64,000 nt of DNA, from assembly GCF_009730915.1 (NCBI RefSeq), contig NC_052477.1, forward strand, positions 29,770,420-29,834,419, read 5' to 3'. Of this stretch, positions 23,719 to 35,165 are shown piece after piece. Below the pieces are notes generated by a model. It was given only the letters and a program-made list of their open reading frames with translations. It did not search any database and was not told the origin of the DNA. The DNA is from Dioscorea cayenensis subsp. rotundata. Its lineage: Eukaryota; Streptophyta; Magnoliopsida; Dioscoreales; Dioscoreaceae. A program made the translations under genes and the position numbers. How positions within the stretch are numbered: the first letter of the stretch is position 1; the number at the start of each line of letters is the position of its first letter.

Positions 23719-26700
23719 GAATATATATACTAATTTTTACTTTTTTTTAATAAGTTTTGTTTTTAAAATCAACATTTTCATGATTTTCTTTGGGTTGATA
23801 ATTAATCCATTTATCTGTTTTTATGACCGATTTTCATTTCATTTTCCTAAAGGAGTAGAGATTATTTTAAAGATTTTAAATTCAAGATTTTGACATCAAT
23901 TGGAAAAAAAATTCATATTGAAATTTAAAAATAAAATAACAAATATATTTATTATAAAGATTTAGTTATTTCCATTTATATGTTTATGGTTTTAAAAAAA
24001 AATACAAATTTTTTTATATAAGAGTTAAAGGTTCGATTTTCTCTCAATGCATGATTGAACTCAAATAATAATAAAAGACATGTGTGATGATTTATCTATA
24101 TTATCAAAATAAATATATAAATAAAATTAACATATAACCGATTGATCATGAGTTGTCCACAATTATTTTTTTTTAAATAGCTATATAAAATTTGATCAAT
24201 ATAATATATATTTAAAATTTCAATTTGGAGTGTAGTTATTGAACTTATCTTTATCTTTGGCTATATACATATATCTTCATTAGATTGAAAGCTGTGTAAA
24301 AGATTTTCTTCTTGATAAATATTTTTAATGTTTTTAGAAAATATATTTCCTGTATTATTTAAGCCTCTAAAACGATGATGGATGTTATTTTTCAGTAATA
24401 TGTATCCTAAAACGTGGGGTGTGAATTTAAAAATATTATTACTTGCCATGCATTATGAGTGTTTGAATTGGCCACCAGTGAGGTTGGATCCAGATCATTT
24501 AGGTCCGTTCATTGCCACCGAGACAATTCATGTCATATCAGTTCTTGGTTTCACTTGCTAATAGGTCAACCCCTACAAGATCTGAAATATTCCTTTCAAA
24601 TAAATAGTATGTAACCTGGTATTTAGATTTTGTGTCTTTGAATAAGTTTGGTTGGTCACTGTAGCAACATCTGAGTAATCAAAAACACTTAATTTTTATA
24701 TAAAAAATTAAAAATTTAACTCCCTCTTAATTATAATGATTAAAGGATAATAACATTTTGGTTTAGAGTTACATGTATATATTATTAAAAGAAAGAAATT
24801 TGGCTGGTTGATATGATGACCAGATTGAAATTTATATTTTGAAGCAAGTGAAACAAGTTTTATATAAAATTAAAATTTTTACTTAAAAAATTGAAAAATA
24901 TTAATGAGATTGATTGTAAATACTGTTAAAATTAATTTTTTAATTTTGTAGTATATTCTAGTGGGTTTGTTATGTCTGTTGTTTTGTCTTGACTGTCTAT
25001 TTTGACGATGGGTGTATTTTTCTTTTGCATAATAAATTTGGTTTATATATTTTTTTAAAAATAATAATAATTTTTCAATTAATTTGCGTTATGTGTGATT
25101 TGACATTCAATGTCCTTTTATGAATTTTATTTTATTTTGAAATTAGTTTGTAAACCGATATCCATCCCTCATGCCAGACTCCCCCATATCATCAATTAAC
25201 ATATCTGAATTACATGAAATGACTGAAAATGCCATCTAGTGGTCTTGATTAAGCAGGGTGAGGGTGACTAGAGTAATTATTATTACTGAAATGGGTCCAG
25301 GTCTTTAGGTGCAGAGTATGGAGAGCATATGGCCAGGATTGCAAGAAAAAAATCTTTTGATGCAGTGGCACGTGATCTCAAGTTAGACAGCAGCCAATTG
25401 GGGTCATACTTAGATGAGTCTCATGGCATCCTGCGAGTGTATAGATACCCTCTTTGCCCGGACGTGGGCAACTACTTTGGCATGGATACACACACAGATA
25501 GCTCTGTTTGGTCAATTCTAAACCAAGACTCTGTTGGAGGTTTGCAGATCCTGCATGGCAACCAATGGCTCCATGTGCCCCCTGTCCCTGGCTCTATCAT
25601 TGTAAACGTTGGCGACATGTTACAGGTACCATTCTCTGTTATTTTGCTTGTTGCTCATGTGTATCAAAAGCCATATATAGATATATAAGAGGATGAAATT
25701 ATCTGCTTGCTTGCGCTCATAAGTTTAAATCTACGAACATACGGTCCATTACTGTTTAGTAAATAATATAAATGTGTTTATAAATAGGAGCACAGTGAAA
25801 CAGTATTTTGATTTTGACCATTCAATCAATTTGTGTATAATACTTGAAAAAATTTGAACCATCCAATTCTATTTCTACCGCATCTACAACAACCAATTTA
25901 AAAACAAAACTTAAATTGACATTGTGCTTAACTACAAATATTCTACGATGTTTTTCTCTATATATGTGGAGGTGTCAAAACGGATTGAACTCAACGTGTG
26001 TTGAGTTCGGACAAAAAACAACGTAGAAAAATAAATTGATGTATATACTTTTATTGATATTAAAACTTAGTGTTATATCATTTGCTAATGAAGCTGCAAG
26101 ACTTGTCTATGGCATGATATGGGCTATTTATACACTTGCTGTATAGAGAATAGTATACAAGAGATAAGAAAATATAGATATTGCTTACATTCTCATTAAA
26201 AAGGAATAATTGCTATTATTCCATGTAAACACCATATTTACTCATTAACTTTGACAAATCCTTGCTTTGTTTGTTCAAGATTCAAGATTCAATTGAAGAA
26301 CCATATAAGGGGAATGAATTATGTGCCACTTTATTTTGAGGATCCAGCATTTCTCTTTATTTACAGGAAAAATGAGAAAGGGAAAATAAAGTTCAAGAAT
26401 AAATATATGTTTTAACTGTAGAAAGCAAAAGGAAATAGCTTTTTTTAAATAGTATACAAGCAAATTTGATTTTTACAAAGGTAAGTATAGCAATTATATG
26501 AATATAATATATTTGCTTTCTATTAAACTGATTATATGGGTTGAGTTGGCACAACAACCTTGACTTGATATTGTTACATTACTTCTATGTGCATAATAAA
26601 TGCATATTATTACATATATAGAGATGCTGATTTGCATTTGTAATTATGTTGGCAGGCCATAAGCAATGATAAATACAAGAGTGTCCAACATAGAGTTTTG

Positions 26701-26886
26701 GCCAACGGTGATAAGGAGAGGATGTCCCTGTGTTACTTTGCTTTCCCAAGAGAAGGTGGTGTGATTAAAAGCTCAAATTACAGGCCATTCACTTACCAAG
26801 ACTTCAATGCTCAGGTTCAACAAGATGTCAAGGATTTTGGTTTTAAGGTTGGACTGGAGAGGTTCAGGATCAAGAGCCAGGGTTGA
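23171..26886 (+). CDS. GA2OX8: 2-oxoglutarate/Fe(II) dioxygenase, C20-type gibberellin 2-beta-dioxygenase (GA2ox8-like)
   Basis: Enzymes of this type inactivate gibberellins by 2-beta-hydroxylation, using 2-oxoglutarate, O2 and Fe(II) in the cytosol. Three exons, 23171-23574, 25301-25625 and 26656-26886, join in phase to 319 residues with no break. The iron ligands are His199 and Asp201 (in HTDSS) and His255 (in YKSVQHRV). The 2-oxoglutarate pair is Arg265 and Ser267 (in RMSLCYF). YFWGTPAM with VNWVEGLHIPM in exon 1 resembles the block that sets C20 GA2-oxidases apart, and FGFKVGLERF closes the domain. Intron 1 is about 1.7 kb and very AT-rich. The start is the ATG after the CT-rich leader and gives MTSPPDNSYPP. 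Substrate is inferred, and a related plant dioxygenase cannot be excluded. Broken copies lie at 36225-36860 and 44813-45075. Confidence 0.85.
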
Positions 26887-27614
26887 AGACTTTCTCTTCT
26901 TCTTCTCGTTCTCTTTGCTCATACATTTTAATGTATTTTTGAACTAAAAAGTTTGTGTTAAAATTAAATGCAGACAGAGGGGCCTCCGGCCCTCCCCTTC
27001 CGATCCGCCACTTTTTGATTTTTAATATATTTTTAATTTTTAATTTTTTTTATCTTTATATATTTTATATTTTTATATTTTCATTATATTATGTTTTTAA
27101 ATTTATTTTTCAGTTGAACGATGTGATTTATTTATTTTCTCATTTATTAGTATTTTAATTTAATATATAATCAATATAATTTAATCTTAATTAATTTTTA
27201 AATTTTAAAATAATAGAATAAGATATTAAATATTTTTTTTATTTTAATGTTTAATCATTCATATCATCGAAAAGATAAACAAACATCTCAAATAAATATT
27301 TATTAAAATAAAATTTAAATAAATTTAATTTTTATTAAATAAATTAGAAGGTTTATTTTAAAATTAAGACGCCCTGAGTCAAAATTATAAAGAAATCCAA
27401 ATTTTAATAATAAAATATTTATTTTGATTTATTAATTAATTTTAACTGTTTCTCTTAAATTTTATTTATTATAACAGTTACCCCCAATTTAATTATATTT
27501 TGAAACATTATTTTGTCTATGAATGTTTAATTTTACATGTGTGTGTGCAAGCAACTATTATTTTTTGATGTGCATATATATATATATATATAACAAAATA
27601 AGGATGATGCAATT

Positions 27615-27899
27615 TTTTATTTTTATTTTTTTGATATAAATGGATAAACCACAGATTTATTGAAAAAACGAACAGAAAACAACAACAGGCAACTTAGAAA
27701 GACTAAAGAAAAAGAAGAACAAGAGAAAACATAATAAAAAGGACAGTACACCAGTGGTGTGACAGTTCACAACCAACGAAATAAAAAAACAACTGAAAAA
27801 AACACCAAAGGAAGACCCATGACCAGGAGCTGAGGAGACGAAGACCACCAAGAGACAACAGATGTCAGCTCAGCGTAACCTAGGAGAGTAACTCATGAC
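27615..27899 (-). mobile_element. Truncated LINE-like 3' end with target-site duplication
   Basis: Read on the minus strand, the insert ends in TGTGGTTTATCCA followed by an A-rich tail. It is flanked by GATGATGCAATT (27603-27614) and GATGATGTAATT (27900-27911), a 12-base duplication with one mismatch. The related 3' flank at 45650-45720 lacks the insert, so it landed after that copy formed. The strand and LINE assignment rest on the tail only. Confidence 0.65.
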
Positions 27900-28194
27900 G
27901 ATGATGTAATTGATAAATGAGAACTTCGTTGGGTGGTAAGTTGGAGATTAACGTGTTTTCAAGTCTGTATTTGTTTTGCATAGGATTATTTATTTATTTA
28001 TTTATTAATGAGTTTTAGTTAATATTTGCATGATAATTTAAAATTAATTAATATTTTTTTAAAGATAAGGCGACAAACACGAACCTCCTCAGGGGCATAC
28101 ACGGACAGAGGAATTGCAACAATGTCCTCATTTTTTTAAAACTGGAGCACTTGAGCGCTGTCAATGAGAATTGAAGTTACATCTCTCCCAACAA

Positions 28195-28440
28195 AAGAAC
28201 CCATGGTACAAATGTAAATTTTAAAAATAGTACGATTGATATGTTTATATTTATATCCCCATAAAATCACCTAAACCTTGGCTTCAATAAGCTTTTCCAA
28301 TAAGTTCCTGTTCCAGTTCCACACAAAGAGAGGGTCAGCCTGATGAAAAAATTAAATTAAATTAAATGTGCATCACAAAGTTGCTCTACTAATTCACAAA
28401 GTTCCACACTAAACTGTTATTTAAACATATGCAACTTAAG
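28195..28440 (-). pseudogene. Copy of SAC exon 6 with flanking intron
   Basis: About 245 bases match 19870-20110, covering the SAC exon that encodes [19 protein letters not shown] and intron on both sides. The copy carries small changes, including a short insertion in the exon (TTCCAGTTCC) that shifts the frame. Because intron came along, it is a DNA-level copy, not a retrocopy. It cannot make a protein by itself. Confidence 0.8.
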
Positions 28441-29108
28441 TGCAAAGAAAAGAAACAAAATCATGTGCAATCATTGATCTACAATTATTGTGAAAATTGT
28501 ATAAATTTGCACAATAATGCATATATATTCTTTTCATGAAAGTCACGACTATAAAAATAATTCCTTTTTTACTTTAGAATTTAATGATCTTTTTTTTTTT
28601 AACTTGTTCGCATTCACGCCTCCGTCCCCCAGCTCTTATTTTGTCTTTTTCTTAAAAAAAAAACTCGTCTTCTATTTTCTCACCTTTTCTTTCCTTTTTT
28701 TTCTTGTTTTATTTGTTCCCACGTTGCGCACGTCCCTGCCGATCGAGAGATTTTTTATTTGATTTTTTTTTTTCCATTCGAATTTTGCATTGCATTATTA
28801 TCTTTTTGTTATACTATCTTTATTTTTTTAAACAAAATACATATCTCGACCAATTTATCTTTTATAACATACATATTTTTTAAAATTAATTTTTATCTAG
28901 ATCACCATCTCCTCCTTTTTTTTTTCTTTTATTATTATTTATTTATCCTCAAATTTTCAAAGATGCTCATAATCCGTTATTTATCCGTTTATTATTATTA
29001 TTATTATTATTATTATGCATCTTTTTTATATCCATTTTTTATTTTTCTTTCTGGATCATTATACATGTTTTTAATTCCGAATTATCCACTTTTATTCATT
29101 TTTATCAT

Positions 29109-29301
29109 AATAATAGCAAGATCTTTTTAGAAATAAAGATCATCGAAACCCGGATGTACTGATATAGATGAGAATAGTATATGAATCCCGGGATGAGCAG
29201 ATGTATAAAGACGAGTGAGAGCAGATCTGTTGGGGAGATTTGAACCCATGACCTCTCCCTTATATTTTGATGTCATACCATTAGGCTATCCAATGGTTGA
29301 C
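29109..29301 (-). mobile_element. tRNA-derived SINE with 15-base target-site duplication
   Basis: On the minus strand the element opens with a tRNA-like head: an A-box-like TAGCCTAATGGTA and a B-box-like GGGTTCAAATC, the internal RNA polymerase III promoter. The body is about 190 bases. It is flanked by perfect copies of ATTCATTTTTATCAT at 29094-29108 and 29302-29316, as expected from target-primed insertion. Confidence 0.8.
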
Positions 29302-29485
29302 ATTCATTTTTATCATTGATCCGATCTTTTCTTCTTTTTTTAATTATTTTTTAAAATTTTTCTTGCCTTTTCTTATTCTTGCTCAAAATAGAATTCAACT
29401 TTTTTTCCCCTTTTTTTAATTCCTATTATTTTAATTTTAATCCTATTTGAAATAAAAATATGAGGACCTACAGAAACACCTAGGC

Positions 29486-29493
29486 TATATAAA
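29486..29493 (+). promoter_or_regulatory. TATA box of the four-segment membrane protein gene
   Basis: TATATAAA lies 66 bases upstream of the ATG at 29559, a normal distance for a plant gene with a short leader. It supports this open frame as a transcribed gene. Confidence 0.55.
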
Positions 29494-29558
29494 CAGTCAC
29501 ATATATGAAAGGAAATCAAAACATTAAAAAGTGAATAGTCCAAATTAATACCCCAGCA

Positions 29559-30258
29559 ATGATGATGAAGAAGCATAAGGGATGCTTCTTATGTGGCATC
29601 ATATGTGCCTTTGTCACCTTTGAATGTTGTTATGCAGTTTTTGTGTTGATTGGCTACTTTTTCCACGTTGCAAAAAGTTTTTTAAAAATAGCAATAATGG
29701 GTCAAGCAGCGCTTACCATTGAAACTCTCGTTATAGTTTTCCTATTATTAATCTTCAAGTCCGCTGATCATGATCATGATCATGATCAGCCTGATCTCTC
29801 ATATTTGACCATTAGTTTTTTGACTCTCTTCAAATTAATGGCAATCTTTGGGTTGCTTCTGGCTACGTGGTGTCTAATCTACCCCGGCGACGAGTGCGTT
29901 GGAGTCCAAGAGCACAAAGCACTACAGCAGAAACTAGCCGCTGCATTGTTTGTCCTTGCAAACGTCATATACGCCTTCTTTGTAAAAAATTTGAGACAAT
30001 TTGATCGGCAGCTGTTAGGTGGGTGATCTTAATAATCAATCATGCATATGCAATCATTATTATCTTCTCTCTTAATTTGTATATATATATATATATACAG
30101 ATTTTGTTATGTCAATTATTTTGATTGATAAATTATTAATTTGTATAAATGCAGCATATATGAATGAAGACGACTCAGTACAACAAAGAAGTACCAATCC
30201 GGTAGTTACATCACATCAAAGAAGTACCAATCCAGTAGTCGCAACATTGGATGTCTAA
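29559..30258 (+). CDS. Small membrane protein with four hydrophobic segments, unknown function
   Basis: I do not recognise the family. Two exons, 29559-30018 and 30155-30258, join in phase to 187 residues. Four hydrophobic stretches are visible: about residues 8-34, 46-67, 83-109 and 127-145. A short His/Asp run (DHDHDHDQ, about 69-76) sits in the loop between segments 2 and 3. The soluble tail contains QRSTNPVV twice, so its end is internally duplicated. The second exon was placed by a GCAG acceptor and matching phase. If it is not spliced, the frame ends at 30026 with 155 residues. A TATA box 66 bases upstream supports expression. The gene lies in a repeat-rich stretch, 1.1 kb from another small membrane-protein gene. 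Confidence 0.6.
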
Positions 30259-31136
30259 GTTTAGGATTTATCTTTATTTTTTATCATTATTATGTTAATT
30301 TTAATAGGAATAATTAAATTTTTTGTATTTTATAGTTATGCTTTTGTTTTTTTAATAAATTTATAATTTATCTATTTCATTAAAAAAATTAACATTTAGG
30401 AACTAATTAAAACACCTCTTAAATACAATGTAAAAAAAATAATAAATAAAAAACTTATGTATAAAAAAAAACATTTATAATTTAACTATTTTTAAATTTT
30501 GATCTCCAAGTTTTGCTGATTTTCTTCCCTTCGCGTTGAGATTGTTCGTTTGTTCTGTATTTTGAATTTTTGAATTTTATTTTTTAAATTATCTCAACTA
30601 TAACTTTTTTGGGAAAATTTTTTTACCTTGCCATTAGATTCATAAATTTTTACCTTGCCATTAGATTCATATATCTACAAGAGAAGGTTACGGCAAAGCT
30701 TTGTAAGTCTCTGGTTCATGTCATAGTTGTTATTTATAAAGGATAGTTGATGGTCATTTTTTGGGGGTCATTTGTGCGATTTTTTATTATATCATGTTGA
30801 TAGCAATCCTCTTAAATTGATTGTTGAACTTCCTTTATATGTCTCAGAAAACAATGTCTTTCTTGATGTGCAATACATTATTTGCACATTATCTGGTAAC
30901 AATGTCTTTCTTGATGTGCAATACATTTTTTTAAGTTTTCTGCAAAGTTTTACAGAGTATATTCTTTTGCAGTTTTGCCAGGGATAGTACATGGTAGGTA
31001 GTAACAAACTAACAATGTTTGACTGACTACGTTGTTGGTTATGTCTATTTATTTTAAAAACCTTTGAATTTACATTCATCCTTAAGCTTTGCCATTCATT
31101 TCTTATAATTTCTTCCATTCCTTTGCCCTCTATACA
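30259..31136. other. AT-rich intergenic region with short direct repeats
   Basis: No gene is supported. Two short duplications are visible: a TTTTTACCTTGCCATTAG unit repeated side by side near 30623-30671, and a 30-base unit containing CAATGTCTTTCTTGATG at about 30850 and 30899. Confidence 0.5.
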
Positions 31137-31364
31137 ATGCCATTCATCCTTGGGTACCTAGGAAGGCCTAAAGTTACCATGGTTCTCATAGCGGGTGCAA
31201 TCCTTTTTGCAGGATTTTTTGCAGGTTGTTGGTTTGAGAAGAGCCGGCACTATGTCCGGAGAGCTATGCTTTGTGCCGGCATAGTTGACCTCGTAATTGC
31301 AGGGATTATTTGCTGTGTGGTGGTGTTTAAGATGCTCTGCCGGGCCAACCAAGCTGCACTCTAA
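31137..31364 (+). CDS. 75-residue protein with two membrane segments, unknown function
   Basis: I do not recognise it. The start MPFILGYLGRPKV was chosen because the copy at 43831 begins at the same ATG. Two hydrophobic segments, about residues 12-31 and 42-66, flank a short basic loop (EKSRHYVRR), and the tail is CRANQAAL. It is a single exon. The copy at 43831-44070 keeps most residues but has an in-frame stop in the loop. About 170 bases downstream the sequence switches abruptly into a fragment of the PHD-GNAT gene. The 42497 product has a similar layout (YV, then Gly and Asp in the second segment) and may be a distant relative. That it is a real protein is inferred from the conserved reading frame. 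Confidence 0.5.
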   Translation: MPFILGYLGRPKVTMVLIAGAILFAGFFAGCWFEKSRHYVRRAMLCAGIVDLVIAGIICCVVVFKMLCRANQAAL

Positions 31365-31534
31365 AGTTAAGTATTTAACTGTTATGGTATTGTATTAATT
31401 ATGTTGAAATATCTTTAATGTACCAGGGTGCTTTTATCAATGCGAGGGTGTTTGTTTTGGAGTATCTCTGTTGTACCATTTTGTTTTTATCAATGTAAGG
31501 GTTTGTATTGGTGAATTTGTAAGTTCTTGTAGGG

Positions 31535-31870
31535 AAACTGCTTTCTGTTGTTGATGGTCAAGCTGTGCTTGAGATGATCTATCCTGATCAGCTAATGAAC
31601 ACTTAAATGATTTATGTGCTTTGCTATTTGCTCTCCTGATCTGCTTGCAGCTGATGATCACAGTCTGGTTGAACATGCTAAAAACAATTTGAGATCTAAC
31701 GTGGAATGTACCTTGAACAATGATAATGTGGAAGAGGAGGTAAAGGATTACAAAAATAACTTGAAGCCAAGAATGGGAAAATCATGGCAATCTATGCCAG
31801 TTGAAGGGGAGAAGGGCCTTGAAGCAATAACTTTATATTCCAATTGTAGACAACCTTGTTCTGTCTATGA
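31535..31870 (+). pseudogene. Fragment of the PHD-GNAT gene exon 2
   Basis: The sequence follows 47866-48245 closely, from GGAAACTGCTTTCTG to near TTCTGTCTATGAG. About 40 bases that in the full gene hold the proposed 64-base intron's start are missing, and a further small deletion occurs near 31845. There is no start codon, PHD or GNAT part. The left edge falls right after TTCTTGTAG, at 31535. Confidence 0.85.
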
Positions 31871-32490
31871 GGAATACCAGTAGATGAACTGCTTCAAATA
31901 TTTTAAATTATATATATATATATATGGTATTTGAATTAAATTTCAGTTTAATATTTAATGTATTTTATTTTATATTTTTATTTATTAAATATGGTTTGAC
32001 CTCTTGACTGGCCTTCTTAGATTCAAAGATTCAGTCTGATTCTAATTATCTATTCTATAGTAAACTGTGTCCAATTGATTTTTTATTTTAGTAAATGAGT
32101 ATTAATTTTTAAAAAAACTTGATTAGTAGACGCTTAAATTGTATAAAATATGTGATATTTTAATATTTAAAATCTAAATCAAATAGTAGAACAAATTAGG
32201 TGTTATTGCTTCAATAGAGATGTTACCAAATCCTTATTTTTCTCTGTATTTGAACATTTTATTTGAACATTTTTTTAATAAAGTGGATAAACCACATTAG
32301 TAACAAGTTCTCAATTAATGAGAAAAGATTTATAATAAACTACAAATTTGATCATAGATTTTTTTTTAATAAACATAGACAAAACGGCATAATAATTATA
32401 TACAAAATAGAGTTTAAAAAAACAAGAAATACAAGTTAAATACTTTGTCACATTTTGAAACTTCTCCGTAATTTTTTATTTGTTCATTTA

Positions 32491-33430
32491 GGGTGTATTT
32501 GTTTGGGCAGATTTAAAAATACATGTAATTGGAATTACATGACCCTTTCAAAATGTGATGTTTGTTTGGTTGAATTTGATAAATCTAAGCAATTACAACT
32601 ATAGTGACAAGTGATTTTGTTAGATTTGTAACTACGCCCAAATCAAGTGTAGTTCAAACTCGGCCACTTCGGAATCCAATGACAATCTTACACGTGATGT
32701 AGACTGAATAACGAGGTCACTGAATTTTTATTTTTATTATTATTTTTCAGACCAAGATCTTGACAAGGTAACAAGAAATCTAGTTCATTTTATCTTTATT
32801 TTTAAAAAAATTGTAAATTTTTCTTTTTTAAGTTTTTATTATTTTACAAAATATTTCTCTAAGTTTTTGTTTGATATACTTAGATCTTCCATTGGGTAGA
32901 ATAAAAAGTAGTATATTATTATATTTTATCTCAATATAAAATTAAAAATTATAAATAAAGGATAACATTATTTTACTTTAATAATAAAGGCTTATTATTA
33001 TATTTTTTATCAATATATTGCTTTAAAAAAATCATAAAATGGTGCAATATATTAATATAATTATTAAAAATGACAATAAATTATAATGAAAACATAATTA
33101 TGTACATAATTCCTTTTTGTTATTATTAATAGCATTTAATTGTGCATTTGTGATTAATTAAGCTTAATGTTCAATCAAGATGTTGTAACTTCACCAAGGG
33201 TGGTTATGTCCTAAAAATACATCCAATCAAACATATATTTTTAATTTCAAAATTTACTACTCTTTCTAAATAAACACAAAATCTTGAAATACATCATTTT
33301 TTTGATGCAGTCAACTAAACATTAGATTTAACTCTCTTGAAACTCTTTTACATTTTCAACTCCAGAATTTACAAATATACTGTAATTAAAATCTACTGTA
33401 TTTTCAACTATATTTAACCAAACACTATTT
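32491..33430. mobile_element. Possible MITE-like insertion
   Basis: The left edge reads GGGTGTATTTGTTTGGG and the right edge TTAACCAAACACTATTT, which are imperfect inverted repeats. The interior is AT-rich. The element lies in a stretch missing from the related upstream region at 22080-22480. I found no certain target-site duplication. Confidence 0.35.
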
Positions 33431-33764
33431 TATAATTATATGCAATATTAAATAATTTTTTTAAATTTTTTTTAAATTTAATGTACTTGTATAGTCTTTA
33501 ATAAATCACAATCATTTAATTATTAAATTATATACTCCACTTATGGAGTTTTAAATAGATGTGGTTTTAAAAAGTAATGAAAAATTTTTATTAAATTTAA
33601 ATTGCCAATGGAGAGAGTAATTGATAAAAAAAAAATCAATACAAAATATGATAATAAAAGCCGAAGCTACCTTGAATATGTTGGTGATCAATAAGGTATT
33701 ACTAAACATAATTAAACAAACAGGTGGAAAATCATGGAATGAGGATACAGTAGTTGTGGAAGAT

Positions 33765-35165
33765 CAGTGGCGGAACTAAGGGGGGGCGAGCGGGGGCCTC
33801 AGCCCCCCCTTGACGCTGGTGATACCTCTCCGCCATCGGAGTTTGACTGGAAAAGATAGGAAGAATTGTTGATGGTGAACCCTTAGCCCCAAGTTAATAA
33901 GATACAAGTAATGGTTAAGTCTTTGATTAGTGGTTTAATTTATGGTTTTCACGACAAAGAAAAAGCATTGTTGCACATTCAAACTCGCACCATCAATGCA
34001 TTGTCTAACATGTTCACGTGGCCACATGAAACAAACTACAAGAATCATTCTCTTGTAAATTTTAAAATTATAATCACACTTAAACATGCTAATATTTTTT
34101 TATTCTATGTTTGATTATATTTATTAACTAATAAATCATTATTTTCGCCCTAATTAATTGTTTCAAATAGTTATTATTAACATGTGGGGATAGTGACACA
34201 TATATATATAATACAAAAAGACACTTACACACAATTACTCAAAAAGAAATAAAGACTATCAAGAGTGGAATTTGGGAAATCTAACTTTTTAAATTTTGAA
34301 AATTATTATTCCCACTAATATGTGAATGTTTATTTATAATTAATAAATTTATACTAGTAATTGATAATATGTGAACGTCTTTAAATTCTAAATAAGGTAA
34401 ACTTCAGAGATTAAGAAAATTAAGAACATGATTGTAAAGACTAGAGTCAACGATTTTAAATAAAAATCTAAGATAATATTTATATTTCTTATAATAAATA
34501 TATAAATACTTATTTATTTTAAATTATTAAAATTTTGATTAATTATTTTTTTTGCTCGTTTGTTTAATTATTATCATAATATAGAAATATTTATTTATAA
34601 CTAATAATAAATTTAGGACATTTATATATAAATACATAATTTTGTTTATTTAGCATATTTATTAATTTTTTTTACTAGTAATTGATAATATGTGAACGTC
34701 TTTAAATTCTAAATAAGCTAAACTTCAGAGATTAAGGAAATTAAGAACAGGACTGTAAAGACTAAAGTGAACGATTTTAAATAAAAATCTAAGATAATCT
34801 TTATATTTCTTATGATAAATATATAAATACTTATTTATTTCAAATTATTAGAATTTTGATTAATTATTATTTTTGCTCGTTTGTTTAATTATTATCATAA
34901 TATAGAAATATTTATTTATAACTAATAATAAATTTATGATATTTATATATAAATATATAATTTTGTTTATTTAGCATATTTATTAATTTTTATGCCACAA
35001 ACTATGGATATTTCTATTTCAAATGCTGCGGAGTACTTATTTTACATTATTACCGATATGTGTATTTGATTGTGGTTGTTTTCATTATCGTATTATTTTA
35101 TATTGCAAGCAATTAATTTTTAACTTTGACCTTTAGCCCCCAACTACATTCTGGTTCCGCCACTG
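33765..35165. mobile_element. Non-autonomous hAT-like transposon
   Basis: The 1401-base element starts CAGTGGCGGAAC and ends with its exact inverse, GTTCCGCCACTG. Flanking octamers are TGGAAGAT and TAGGAGAT, six of eight identical, consistent with an old 8-base duplication of the hAT type. No transposase frame is present. A 321-base internal tandem duplication is listed separately. Confidence 0.7.
34353..34997. repeat. Two tandem copies of a 321-base unit
   Basis: Unit 1 starts ACTAGTAATTGATAATATG at 34353 and unit 2 starts identically at 34674. The copies differ at only scattered bases through TTAGCATATTTATTAATTT. Both lie inside the hAT-like element. Confidence 0.9.

Larger units (their letters stand above)
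26887..29558. other. AT-rich intergenic region with nested insertions
   Basis: It holds the GA2-oxidase 3' flank, a LINE tail (27615-27899), a copy of a SAC exon (28195-28440) and a SINE (29109-29301), each listed separately. From 28520 to 29080 the sequence is poor in purines with a TTA repeat at about 28990-29016. Its T-rich open frames look compositional rather than coding. Confidence 0.6.

Noticed and set aside
23574..25310. Apparent frame break between GA2-oxidase exons 1 and 2
   Set aside because: An acceptor at 25307-25308 would be out of phase, but the acceptor at 25299-25300 gives SSFRSLGAEYGEHM in phase. The gene is intact.
28517..29130. Two hydrophobic frames (81 and 123 codons)
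   Set aside because: They are phenylalanine- and leucine-rich because the DNA is T-rich. No promoter, splice or family support, and the second overlaps the SINE target site.
29220..29301. Genuine tRNA gene
   Set aside because: A- and B-box-like motifs are present, but there is no cloverleaf acceptor stem, and flanking 15-base repeats show it is a SINE.
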